The position numbers and the translations under genes are program-made. Below, piece after piece: positions 54,503 through 62,774 of a DNA stretch of 64,000 bases; within the stretch, counting starts at the first letter, position 1, and each line of letters starts with the position of its first letter. The DNA is from Actinomadura_E scrupuli (GTDB lineage: Bacteria; Actinomycetota; Actinomycetes; Streptosporangiales; Streptosporangiaceae), in NCBI RefSeq assembly GCF_050971785.1, contig NZ_JBPCCU010000002.1, forward strand, positions 806,001 to 870,000, written 5' to 3'. The notes beneath the pieces are model-generated. The model was given only the letters and a program-made list of their open reading frames with translations. It was not told the origin of the DNA and searched no databases.

Positions 54503-55723
54503 TCAGCTGAGGCGCTCGAGCACCATGGCCATGCCCTGGCCGCCGCCCACGCACATGGTCTCCAGCCCGTACTGCTTGTCGTGGAACTGGAGGCTGTTGA
54601 TCAGGGTGGTGGTGATCCGGGCACCCGTCATGCCGAACGGGTGGCCCAGCGCGATCGCGCCGCCGTTGACGTTGAGCTTGTCGATGTCGATGCCCAGGTC
54701 CTCGGCGGACGGCAGCACCTGCGCGGCGAAGGCCTCGTTGATCTCGACCAGGTCGATGTCGTCGATGGTCATGCCGGCCTTGGCCAGGGCCTTACGGGAG
54801 GCCTCGACCGGGCCCAGGCCCATGATCTCCGGAGAGAGGCCGGTGACTCCGGTGGACACGATCCGGGCCAGCGGGGTGATGCCCAGTTCGGCGGCCCTGG
54901 TGTCGGACATGATCACCACCGCGGCGGCGCCGTCGTTCAGCGGGCAGCAGTTGCCGGCGGTGACGGTGCCGTCGGGGCGGAAGACCGGCTGGAGCTGGGA
55001 CACCTTGTCGTAGGTGGTCCCGGCCCGGGGGCCGTCGTCCTTGGCCACGACGGAGCCGTCGGGCAGCGTGGCCGGGGTGATGTCCTTCTCGAAGAACCCG
55101 TTGGCCAGGGCCTTCTCGGCGAGGTTCTGTGACCGTACGCCGAACTCGTCCTGCGCCTGCCGGGTGACGCCGCGCAGCCCGGCGACGTTCTCGGCGGTCT
55201 GGCCCATCGCGATGTAGACGTCGGGCACCGAGCCGTCCTGACGGGGGTCGTGCCACACGCCCGAGCCGCCGGCCTCCAGGGCCTTGGAGCGGCCTTCGGC
55301 GTCCGCGAACACCGGGTTCTTGGTGTCCGGCAGGCCGTCGCTGCTGCCCTTGGCGAACCGGCTGACCATCTCCACCCCGGCGGAGACGATGACGTCGGCC
55401 TCGCCGGCCTTGATCGCGTGCAGGGCCATCCGGGTGGTCTGCAGCGAGGAGGAACAGTAACGGGTGATCGTCGCCCCGGGGACCGTGTCCAGGCCGAGCA
55501 GCACCGACACCACGCGGGCCATGTTGTAGCCCTGCTCCCCGCCGGGCAGGCCGCAGCCGAGCAGCAGGTCGTCGATGGTGGTCGGGTCGAGCTGCGGGAC
55601 CTTGTCCAGCGCGGTCCGGACCATCTGAGCGGTGAGATCGTCGGGGCGCAGCTCCTTGAGCGACCCCTTGAACGCACGTCCGATCGGCGAACGGGCGGTC
55701 GCGACAATGACAGCCTCGGGCAT
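54503..55723 (-). CDS. Acetyl-CoA C-acyltransferase (thiolase)
   Basis: 406 residues from the ATG at 55723 (GGAGAG upstream). Thiolase catalytic residues: nucleophile Cys90 in TRYCSSSLQT, NEAFAAQVLP, GGAIALGHPFGMTGAR with the His, and second Cys in MCVGGGQGMAMV. It cleaves or condenses acyl-CoA with acetyl-CoA in fatty-acid degradation or acetoacetyl-CoA synthesis. Length is usual. It is downstream of cbs on the same strand, 204 bases apart. Confidence 0.93.
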   Translation of the reverse strand: MPEAVIVATARSPIGRAFKGSLKELRPDDLTAQMVRTALDKVPQLDPTTIDDLLLGCGLPGGEQGYNMARVVSVLLGLDTVPGATITRYCSSSLQTTRMALHAIKAGEADVIVSAGVEMVSRFAKGSSDGLPDTKNPVFADAEGRSKALEAGGSGVWHDPRQDGSVPDVYIAMGQTAENVAGLRGVTRQAQDEFGVRSQNLAEKALANGFFEKDITPATLPDGSVVAKDDGPRAGTTYDKVSQLQPVFRPDGTVTAGNCCPLNDGAAAVVIMSDTRAAELGITPLARIVSTGVTGLSPEIMGLGPVEASRKALAKAGMTIDDIDLVEINEAFAAQVLPSAEDLGIDIDKLNVNGGAIALGHPFGMTGARITTTLINSLQFHDKQYGLETMCVGGGQGMAMVLERLS

Positions 55724-55927
55724 GGTGAACTCTCTCTCCTCGGCGTCCCGGTGTTACTCACGGGTACACCGCAACTTAACCCTTTCGGGACGGCTTCGCA
55801 CACACGGGGTCGGTCCTCCCCGGAAAATCGGTCGGCCAAGCCCCGGCCGGGCGCCCCTGTGCTCGGGTCGCATTGCCGTGACCACCCCCACGCGGCCCCC
55901 CACGCGGCCCCCGGCGGGGCGCGGGCG

Positions 55928-57328
55928 TCACGCCGGGCCGGGCAGGCCCTGGGCGCTGGCCAGGAAGGCCAGCAGATCCTGCCGGGTGACGAGGCCGGCC
56001 GGTTTGCCGTCGATCAGCACCACGGCCGCGCCGGCCTTCTCCAGCACCTCCACGGCCTTGGTCACCGGCTCGCCGGAGCCGATCATGGGCAGCGGCAGCG
56101 ACATGTGATCGACCAGCTCGTCGTCCAGCCGGGCCCGGCCGTGCACCAGGGCGTCCAGCAGGTCCCGCTCGACGATGGAGCCGACCACCTCGGCGGCCAT
56201 GACCGGGGGCTCCTCCTTCATCACGGGAAGCTGCGAGACCTCGTACTCCCGCATCAGCGAGATCGCGGCGCCGACCGTCTCCTCGGGATGGACGTGCACG
56301 AACTCCGGGAGGCCGCCGCCCTTGCGGGAGAGCACCTCGCCGACGCGGGCGCCCTCGGACGCCGGGGCCAGGAAGCCGTAGTCGGCCATCCACTCGTCGT
56401 TGAAGATCTTCGACAGGTAGCCGCGGCCGCCGTCGGGCAGCAGGACGACGATCACGTCTTCGGGGCCGGCGTCCGCGGCCACCCGCAGGGCCGCCACCAC
56501 CGCCATGCCGCACGAGCCGCCGACCAGCATCGCCTCCTCCCGGGCCAGCCGCCGGGTCATGAGGAAGGAGTCCTTGTCGGAGACCGCGATGATGCGGTCG
56601 CAGATGTCGCGGTCGTAGGTCGCCGGCCAGATGTCCTCGCCGACCCCCTCGACGAGGTAGGGCCGCCCGCTGCCGCCGGAGTAGACCGAGCCCTCGGGGT
56701 CGGCCCCGATGATCTGTACCCGGCCGCCGGACACCTCCTTGAGGTAGCGCCCGGTGCCGCTGATCGTGCCGCCCGTGCCGATGCCCGCCACGAAGTGGGT
56801 GATCCGCCCCTCGGTCTGCTCCCACAGCTCCGGTCCGGTGGACGCGTAGTGCGAGCGCGGGTTCTCCGGGTTGGCGTACTGGTCGGGCTTCCAGGCCCCC
56901 GGGATCTCGGCCGCCAGCCGGTCGGAGACCGAGTAGTACGACTCGGGGTGGTCCGGGGAGACCGCGGTCGGGCAGATCACGACCTCGGCGCCGTAGGCCC
57001 GGAGCACGTTGATCTTGTCGCCGGCGACCTTGTCCGGGCAGACGAAGACGCAGCGGTAGCCCTTCTCCTGGGCCACGATGGCCAGCCCCACCCCGGTGTT
57101 GCCCGAGGTTGGCTCCACGATGGTGCCGCCGGGCCGCAGCGCGCCCGAGGCCTCCGCGGCCTGGATCATGCGTACGGCGATGCGGTCCTTCACCGAGCCG
57201 CCGGGGTTGAAATATTCGACCTTCGCCAGCACCTGGGGACCTTCGCCGGCACCCCGGCCGGTCACCCTGCGCAGCCGGACCAGCGGCGTGTCGCCCATCA
57301 GTTCAATCAGCGAGTCGTGTACGCGCAC
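55928..57328 (-). CDS. cbs: Cystathionine beta-synthase with C-terminal CBS pair
   Basis: 466 residues from the GTG at 57328 (AAGGA 7 bases upstream). PLP fold type II: NPGGSVKDRIA with PLP Lys47, EPTSGNTGVGLAIV and GIGTGGTISGTGRYLKE for the phosphate. Residues about 335-460 hold two CBS domains (VGAAISLMREYEVSQLPV and VTKAVEVLEKAGAAVVLIDG), which would bind an adenosine ligand such as SAM. It condenses serine with homocysteine. It is the main cysteine-linked gene outside the sulfate loci in this window. Confidence 0.92.
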   Translation of the reverse strand: MRVHDSLIELMGDTPLVRLRRVTGRGAGEGPQVLAKVEYFNPGGSVKDRIAVRMIQAAEASGALRPGGTIVEPTSGNTGVGLAIVAQEKGYRCVFVCPDKVAGDKINVLRAYGAEVVICPTAVSPDHPESYYSVSDRLAAEIPGAWKPDQYANPENPRSHYASTGPELWEQTEGRITHFVAGIGTGGTISGTGRYLKEVSGGRVQIIGADPEGSVYSGGSGRPYLVEGVGEDIWPATYDRDICDRIIAVSDKDSFLMTRRLAREEAMLVGGSCGMAVVAALRVAADAGPEDVIVVLLPDGGRGYLSKIFNDEWMADYGFLAPASEGARVGEVLSRKGGGLPEFVHVHPEETVGAAISLMREYEVSQLPVMKEEPPVMAAEVVGSIVERDLLDALVHGRARLDDELVDHMSLPLPMIGSGEPVTKAVEVLEKAGAAVVLIDGKPAGLVTRQDLLAFLASAQGLPGPA

Positions 57329-57441
57329 AGGGACTTCCTTGTCGGCTATTACGCTCACGCACTCCGGGCCCCTCGCGGCAGGGCCCGCACAGGGACACCT
57401 GCCGTCGCCTCCGGCCCGATGTGCGCGATCTCTCGGACGAA

Positions 57442-57459
57442 GCCGACCGTTCGGTCGGC
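57442..57459. promoter_or_regulatory. 18-bp perfect palindrome between cbs and the SGNH gene
   Basis: GCCGACCG-TT-CGGTCGGC is a perfect 8-bp inverted repeat with a 2-base centre, in the 233-base divergent gap, 114 bases from the cbs start and 103 from the SGNH start. The ACCG-N2-CGGT core is common in TetR-family operators. The regulator is not encoded next to it. Confidence 0.55.
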
Positions 57460-57561
57460 CAATTCGGATAGATTCTTCTCTCCGAAGGTAGCTCACCTCG
57501 GCAGATCCGGGGATCTATCAGGTACAGGCGAGGAGCCAGGCGTCAGCAAACAGGGGGCCCG

Positions 57562-58605
57562 ATGATCAGAGCGCTCACCGCCCGGCGGATCGCGACGGCG
57601 GCGGCCGTCGGTGGTGGCGGGATCACGGTGCTCGGCGGAATGACCTTCGGGCTGCTGGTCGTGGAGGCCAAACTCGCCCGCAAGATCATCAAAGCCAGCC
57701 CCTACGGCGCTCCTCCCGGCACCGACGGCCTCTACGGAGCGTCACACCCCGGTGATCCCATCTCCTTCGCCATGATCGGCGATTCCACCGCGGCCGGGCT
57801 CGGGGTGGACCGGCCCGACGAGACCTCCGCGGCGCTGCTGGCGGCCGGGCTCTCCGCGATCGCCTCCCGGCCCGTACGGCTGACCAACGTCGCCATCTCG
57901 GGCTCCCGGTCCTCGGGCCTGGACGCGCAGGTCACCCAGGCGCTGGCCGCCCGCCCGGAGATCGCGGTCATCATGATCGGCGCCAACGACGTCACCGCCC
58001 GGGTGACCGCGGGCGAATCCGTACGGCATCTGGACGGGGCGGTGCGCCGCCTGCACGCGGCCGGCTGCGAGGTGGTCGTCGGCACCTGCCCGGATCTCGG
58101 GTCGGTGGAGCCGGTGATGCAGCCGCTGCGCTGGATCGCCCAGCGGGCCAGCCGTCAGCTCGCCGCCGCGCAGACCATCGCGGTCGTCGAGCAGGGCGGC
58201 CGTACGGTCTCCATGGGCGACCTGCTGGGCGGGGAGTTCGCCGCCGCGCCGCGGGAGATGTTCTCCGCCGATCGTTACCATCCGTCTGCGCGAGGTTACG
58301 CCGCGGCAGCGATGGCGGTGCTACCGTCGATGGCTGCCGCACTGGGGCTGGAACCGGATGGGGAGTCGGAGGACTGGCTCGTGTCCAGGGCCGGCAAACG
58401 TCGCGGTGCAGGTGTTCTGCCCATCTACCTCGCGGCGGCGGAGGCCGCCGAGGAGCCCGGCACGGAGGTGGCCGGCACCAGGGTCGCGGGCCGCGAGCGC
58501 GGGCCCCGGGGCCGCTGGGCCACGCTGCTGCGGCGCCGGGAGGTCATCGAGGTCACCGAGCCGGACGGCTCGGCCACCCCGGAGGTCGCACCCGGCGCGG
58601 CCTGA
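57562..58605 (+). CDS. SGNH/GDSL-family hydrolase
   Basis: 347 residues from the ATG at 57562. An N-terminal hydrophobic helix (VGGGGITVLGGMTFGLLVVE) may anchor it. Block I MIGDSTAAGLG with the nucleophile Ser, block III IMIGANDVTA, block V DRYHPSARGY with Asp and His complete the triad. The last 60 residues are Arg/Ala/Glu-rich. Members are esterases, lipases or acetyl-glycan hydrolases. The substrate cannot be told. Confidence 0.88.
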   Translation: MIRALTARRIATAAAVGGGGITVLGGMTFGLLVVEAKLARKIIKASPYGAPPGTDGLYGASHPGDPISFAMIGDSTAAGLGVDRPDETSAALLAAGLSAIASRPVRLTNVAISGSRSSGLDAQVTQALAARPEIAVIMIGANDVTARVTAGESVRHLDGAVRRLHAAGCEVVVGTCPDLGSVEPVMQPLRWIAQRASRQLAAAQTIAVVEQGGRTVSMGDLLGGEFAAAPREMFSADRYHPSARGYAAAAMAVLPSMAAALGLEPDGESEDWLVSRAGKRRGAGVLPIYLAAAEAAEEPGTEVAGTRVAGRERGPRGRWATLLRRREVIEVTEPDGSATPEVAPGAA

Positions 58606-58663
58606 CCGTCTCGGTCTCGGATCCATCGCGAGGAGAGGGCCCGTCTACCCCCGGGAGTCCCTC

Positions 58664-60055
58664 ATGGCCTCGCACGCCCATCGACGACTACACAAAGTGA
58701 TCATTCCGGCACAATTCGCAATCGGCGCACTGCTGGCGGGCTGCTCCGGCGGGCCCGCCGCCGATCGGGCCGCGGCCGGCACCCTGTGGGCCGACACCGG
58801 TGTCAACGCGGTCAGCAGGCCGGTCAGCGGTGCCGGCGTCACCGCGGTCACCGGTCTCCGCAAGGACGGCGCGCTGGAGACCGACGTCTACGATCTGGCC
58901 GCGGGCAGGCGGCTGTGGTCCCGCGCCGCCACCATGGCCGGCCGGCCTGCCGGCATGGGCGTGCAGCCGCCCGCGGTGGCCGGTGCCGCGGGCACGGCGG
59001 TGGTCGTGGCCCTGGAGCCCCAGAAACAGGGCAGGTGGAACGCCACCCTGGTGGCCCGGGACGCGCGCACCGGCGGGCAGAAGTGGACCCGCCCGGTCGA
59101 TTCCACGTTCGGTCCCGTGCGCTGCGGCCCGTACCTGTGCATGTCGGAGTTCACCGCCCGCAAGGACGCCCGCTTCGTCGCGCTGGATCCGGCCACCGGG
59201 CACGCCCTGTGGAAGATGCCCGGCATCGCCGAGGTGGAGTGGAGCGACGATCCGGCGGCCGGCCGCGCCCCGGGCGGGGCGGGCCGGGTCGTGGTGTTCC
59301 GGATGGCCAAGCACCCGGTGCTGGAGGGTCACGATCTCAAGACCGGCAGGACGCTGTGGACCTTCCCCGTGGAGCAGGCGGTGGGCATGGGCGTCAACCT
59401 CTCCGGGGGCTGGGCGTTCGGCGCCCAGGGCGACACCCTGGTCGGGTATCTCGCGCCGTACCAGGCGAAGAAGGGCCAGCCGCTGTCGACCTTCGGGTTC
59501 TTCGGCCTGCGGCTCGCCGACGGTCACCAGACGTGGACCCGGCCACGGCTGCTCCGGGTCTACCCGAGCGCCAATCCCGCCATCGCACTGATCACCCGTG
59601 AGATCGACGCGTCCGGGAAGTACGGCGGCTTCGCCCGGCTCGACCCGCGCTCTGGGCGGACGATCTCCCAGATCCCGGCCGGGCGGACGCCGCAGGGCGC
59701 CTGGTGGCTGGCGTTCCCGGCGGACCTGTCCGCGCTGGGCTTCTACACCAAGGACCAGGCCGGGGCGGCGTACGACCTGGCCCGCACCACCCCGGTCCCG
59801 GTCAAGGGGCTCACGTCCTGGTCGTTCTGCACGGTCGACCCCGCCCAGCTGCAGATCCAGGACCGGCCGGGCTTCTACCCGGTGGCGCCGCTGTGCGCCT
59901 ACGACCTGGCGACCGGCAAGCGGGTCGGCGACGCCGGCCCCCCGCCCGCCTGGTACACCGGGGCGGTCGACGGCTGGCGGGTGTGGCGGGACGAGAACGG
60001 CGCGCTGCACGGCGCGCACGACGCGAAGGGCACCAGCCCCGGCATGTACGGGTGA
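58664..60055 (+). CDS. PQQ-like beta-propeller lipoprotein
   Basis: 463 residues from the ATG at 58664 (GGAG upstream). Signal peptide with lipobox LLAGC. Repeated propeller blades end in VYDLAAGRRLWSRA, VARDARTGGQKWTRPV, ALDPATGHALWKMP, HDLKTGRTLWTFP and LRLADGHQTWTRP, the A-x-D-x-x-T-G-x-x-x-W pattern of PQQ-type repeats without clear cofactor residues. Such lipoproteins serve as binding or assembly scaffolds outside the membrane. Convergent with the FHA-ABC gene, 9 bases apart. Confidence 0.85.
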   Translation: MASHAHRRLHKVIIPAQFAIGALLAGCSGGPAADRAAAGTLWADTGVNAVSRPVSGAGVTAVTGLRKDGALETDVYDLAAGRRLWSRAATMAGRPAGMGVQPPAVAGAAGTAVVVALEPQKQGRWNATLVARDARTGGQKWTRPVDSTFGPVRCGPYLCMSEFTARKDARFVALDPATGHALWKMPGIAEVEWSDDPAAGRAPGGAGRVVVFRMAKHPVLEGHDLKTGRTLWTFPVEQAVGMGVNLSGGWAFGAQGDTLVGYLAPYQAKKGQPLSTFGFFGLRLADGHQTWTRPRLLRVYPSANPAIALITREIDASGKYGGFARLDPRSGRTISQIPAGRTPQGAWWLAFPADLSALGFYTKDQAGAAYDLARTTPVPVKGLTSWSFCTVDPAQLQIQDRPGFYPVAPLCAYDLATGKRVGDAGPPPAWYTGAVDGWRVWRDENGALHGAHDAKGTSPGMYG

Positions 60056-60064
60056 GCGGTCCGG

Positions 60065-62557
60065 CTACCGGCGGCCGGGGCGCTGGCGCAGGAGCATCCA
60101 CCAGGTGATGAGGGCGAAGATGATTCCGCTGCCGACCAGGATGCCCATGTCCATGAGCCAGGTGGCCGAGGTGTGCTCCCAGAGCCCGTCCGGCTTGCCC
60201 GGAGTGGGGGCGACCTTGGACAGGTCGATCGTGGCGGCCGCCGCCGCCAGCCCCCAGCGCGAGGGTGACAGCCACGCGAGCTGCTCCAGGCCCGGTTTGC
60301 CGGCGAGCGGCTGGATGAGGGCTCCGCACAGCACCAGCTGGCCCATGGAGATCACCACCAGGAGCGGCAGGGTCTTCTCCGAGGTGCCGACCGCCGCAGA
60401 GACGATCAGGCCCAGGATCATCGAGACGATGCCCAGCACGCCCATCGAGATCATGAGCTCGGGCAGGGGCGCGGTGAAGGTGCCGTCCGGTGGGAGCTTG
60501 TGGCCCAGCAGCCCGATGGCGACCAGCAGGGCGCTCTGCACTCCGGTGATGACGCCCAGAACCAGGAGTTTCGAGGTCAGATAGACGCCGGCGGACAGGC
60601 CGGCCGCCCGTTCTCGGCGGAAGATCGGGCGTTCCTTGATCATTTCTCGTACGGAGTTGCCGGTGCCCACGAAACAGGCGCCGAAGACCAGGACCAGCAT
60701 CTTCGACGTGGCATCGGTGTTGCCGCCGGGACCGGCCACGGGCACCAAGCCGCCCGGATCGGGGATCGCCAGGATCAGGCCGCCCAGGATCAGCGGCATC
60801 ACGGCCAGCAGGATCAGGAAGCTGCGGTCGGAGGCGATGACCGACAGGTAGCGGCGGCACAGGGTGCTCAGCTGCGCGAGGCGCCCCTGCGCCCGGGGCG
60901 GCCGGGGCGGCGCCATCCGGGGCGGGCCGACGGGAGTGCGGCCCGGGTTCAGCCCGGCCTCCACGTAGCGGGCGTGCTGCGGGGACCGCCGGAACTCCGC
61001 CGCCCAGTCCCGGTCGGGCTCGCGGTCGAAGGCCTGGAAGACGTCCGCCCAGCCCGGCAGGCCGAAGTAGGCGAGACCCTCCTGCGGCGGCCCGTAGTAC
61101 GCCACCCGGCCGCCGGGCACCAGCACCAGCAGCCGGTCGCAGGCGTTGAGGTTGGCGACGCTGTGGGTGACCACGATGACGGTCCGGCCCTCGTGGGCGA
61201 GCTCGGCCATCAGCTCCATGACGGACTTGTCCAGGCCCGGGTCGAGCCCGGAGGTCGGCTCGTCCAGGAACAGCAGCGACGGCTTGGTGAGTAGCTCCAG
61301 GGCCACGCTGACCCGTTTGCGCTGCCCTCCCGACAGCGAGCTGATCTTGGTGTCGGCGTGCGCGCCCAGACCGAGCTCCGCCAGCACCTCCTCGACCCGC
61401 CGGTCGCGTTCGGCGGCCTTGGTGTCGCCGGGGAAGCGCAGCTCGGCCGCGTACCGCAGCGCCCGGCGGGCGCGCAGCTGGGTGTGCAGGATGTCCTCCT
61501 GCGGGACCAGCCCGATCCGGTGCCGCAGCTCGGCGTAGTCGGTGTAGAGGTCACGGCCGTCGTACACCACCGCGCCCTCGGAGGCGGGCCGCGTGCCGGT
61601 CACCGCGCCCAGCAGGGTCGACTTGCCCGCCCCGCTGGGGCCGATGACGCCCACCAGGCAGCGCTCGGGGATCGGGAAGCTCACGTGGTCCAGGATCACC
61701 TTGCCCTCGGGCGTGCGCACCGTCAGCGCCTGCGCCGACACCGCCACCTCGCCGGTGTCGAGGTACTCCTGGAGCTGGTCGCCGACCAGCCGGAACGTCG
61801 CGTGCCCGATGCCCACGATGTCCTCGGCGCCCAGCACCGCCGAGTTGGTACGGATGCCGTTGACGAAGGTGCCGTTGTGGCCGCCGAGATCGACGATCCG
61901 GTACCTGCCGTCGCCGGTGGCACGCAGCTCGGCGTGGTGCCGGGAGACCACGAGGTCGGACAGCACGATGTCGTTGTCGGTGGCGCGCCCGATCCGCAGC
62001 GTGCGGGTGGCCGCGCGGGGCGGCAGCTGGATGACGGAGCTGGGGGAGCGGTCGACCCTGGGCCCGGGGTGGCCGGCGGGCGGGGCGGAGCCGGGAGAGC
62101 GGTCGGCCCGCGGCCTGGGCTCCACGGGGGGCGGGGCGGCGGAGCCGGGAGGCCGGTCGGCCCGCGGTCTGGGGTCCACGGGGGGTGGGACGGCGAAGCC
62201 GGGAGGCCGGTCGGCCCGCGGCCGGGGATCCGCGGGGGGTGCGGCGATGGAGAACGCCAGCGTCGCACCCGTCTCGGGGTTGCCCAGCCGGATCACGCGA
62301 TCGCCGTCGACCCGGATCCGGCCGACCCGCTCGCCGTCGGCGAAGGTCCCGTTGGTGCTGCCGCGGTCCTCGATGAACCAGCCATCGAGGCCGCCGCGCA
62401 GGATCGCGTGCTCCCACGACACCCGTGGGTCGGCCACGACGACATCGGCCTCAGGATTGCGACCCACCCGATATGAGGACCCCGGATGCAGCCGATGGAC
62501 GGCGTCTTTCGTTCGCACGATGAGCTGCGACGACCCCGTAGAGCGCTCGGTCGGCAT
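60065..62557 (-). CDS. ABC transporter with two N-terminal FHA domains (Rv1747-like)
   Basis: 830 residues. FHA1 (about 10-105): RVGRNPEADVVV, SWEHA, GSTNGTF. Pro/Arg-rich repeat linker (110-174). FHA2 (185-262): RIGRATDNDIV, SRHHAE, GGHNGTFVNG. ABC domain: Walker A GPSGAGKST (306-314), signature LSGGQRKRVSVAL, Walker B LLFLDEPTSGLDPG. About six helices from residue 600. FHA domains bind phospho-threonine, so a Ser/Thr kinase probably controls transport, as for Rv1747 of M. tuberculosis. The substrate is unknown; a lipid or glycolipid is plausible. Confidence 0.92.
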   Translation of the reverse strand: MPTERSTGSSQLIVRTKDAVHRLHPGSSYRVGRNPEADVVVADPRVSWEHAILRGGLDGWFIEDRGSTNGTFADGERVGRIRVDGDRVIRLGNPETGATLAFSIAAPPADPRPRADRPPGFAVPPPVDPRPRADRPPGSAAPPPVEPRPRADRSPGSAPPAGHPGPRVDRSPSSVIQLPPRAATRTLRIGRATDNDIVLSDLVVSRHHAELRATGDGRYRIVDLGGHNGTFVNGIRTNSAVLGAEDIVGIGHATFRLVGDQLQEYLDTGEVAVSAQALTVRTPEGKVILDHVSFPIPERCLVGVIGPSGAGKSTLLGAVTGTRPASEGAVVYDGRDLYTDYAELRHRIGLVPQEDILHTQLRARRALRYAAELRFPGDTKAAERDRRVEEVLAELGLGAHADTKISSLSGGQRKRVSVALELLTKPSLLFLDEPTSGLDPGLDKSVMELMAELAHEGRTVIVVTHSVANLNACDRLLVLVPGGRVAYYGPPQEGLAYFGLPGWADVFQAFDREPDRDWAAEFRRSPQHARYVEAGLNPGRTPVGPPRMAPPRPPRAQGRLAQLSTLCRRYLSVIASDRSFLILLAVMPLILGGLILAIPDPGGLVPVAGPGGNTDATSKMLVLVFGACFVGTGNSVREMIKERPIFRRERAAGLSAGVYLTSKLLVLGVITGVQSALLVAIGLLGHKLPPDGTFTAPLPELMISMGVLGIVSMILGLIVSAAVGTSEKTLPLLVVISMGQLVLCGALIQPLAGKPGLEQLAWLSPSRWGLAAAAATIDLSKVAPTPGKPDGLWEHTSATWLMDMGILVGSGIIFALITWWMLLRQRPGRR
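62036..62230 (-). repeat. 54-bp tandem repeats coding the FHA linker
   Basis: Three copies of an 18-residue unit of the DPRPRADRPPGxAxPPPV kind (residues 110-161) and one decayed copy (HPGPRVDRSPSSV). The DNA copies are nearly identical, which suggests recent expansion and likely length variation between strains. Confidence 0.8.
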
Positions 62558-62664
62558 GTCACCTGAGTGTAGGTCGGTACGGGTTGGTTTCTATATCCAT
62601 CGCAGAAAGAACATTGTGCATTGACAGTTCGGCTGTGGCGGGTGTTACTTCCCGCCCCGGACGG

Positions 62665-62704
62665 CGCACAGGGCGCCCCGGCCGTGGCCGGAACGCCCTG
62701 TGCG
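62665..62704 (-). terminator. Two-level hairpin after the MMPL gene
   Basis: CGCACAGGGCG (62665-62675) and CGCCCTGTGCG (62694-62704) pair perfectly, and inside the loop CCGGCC-GT-GGCCGG forms a second stem. It lies about 70 bases past the MMPL stop on the minus strand and before the FHA-ABC gene. It is the only notable element of the 217-base gap (62558-62774). Confidence 0.6.
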
Positions 62705-62774
62705 TCCTGTTCGCCGTGGTGAGCGCGCCGCCGGGACACCTCCGGGCAGGCGGCTCACCACGAGCCGTCGAGCC

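Noticed and set aside
62036..62230. Possible CRISPR or regulatory repeat array
   Set aside because: The repeats are contiguous, in frame, and code a Pro/Arg linker; there are no spacers.
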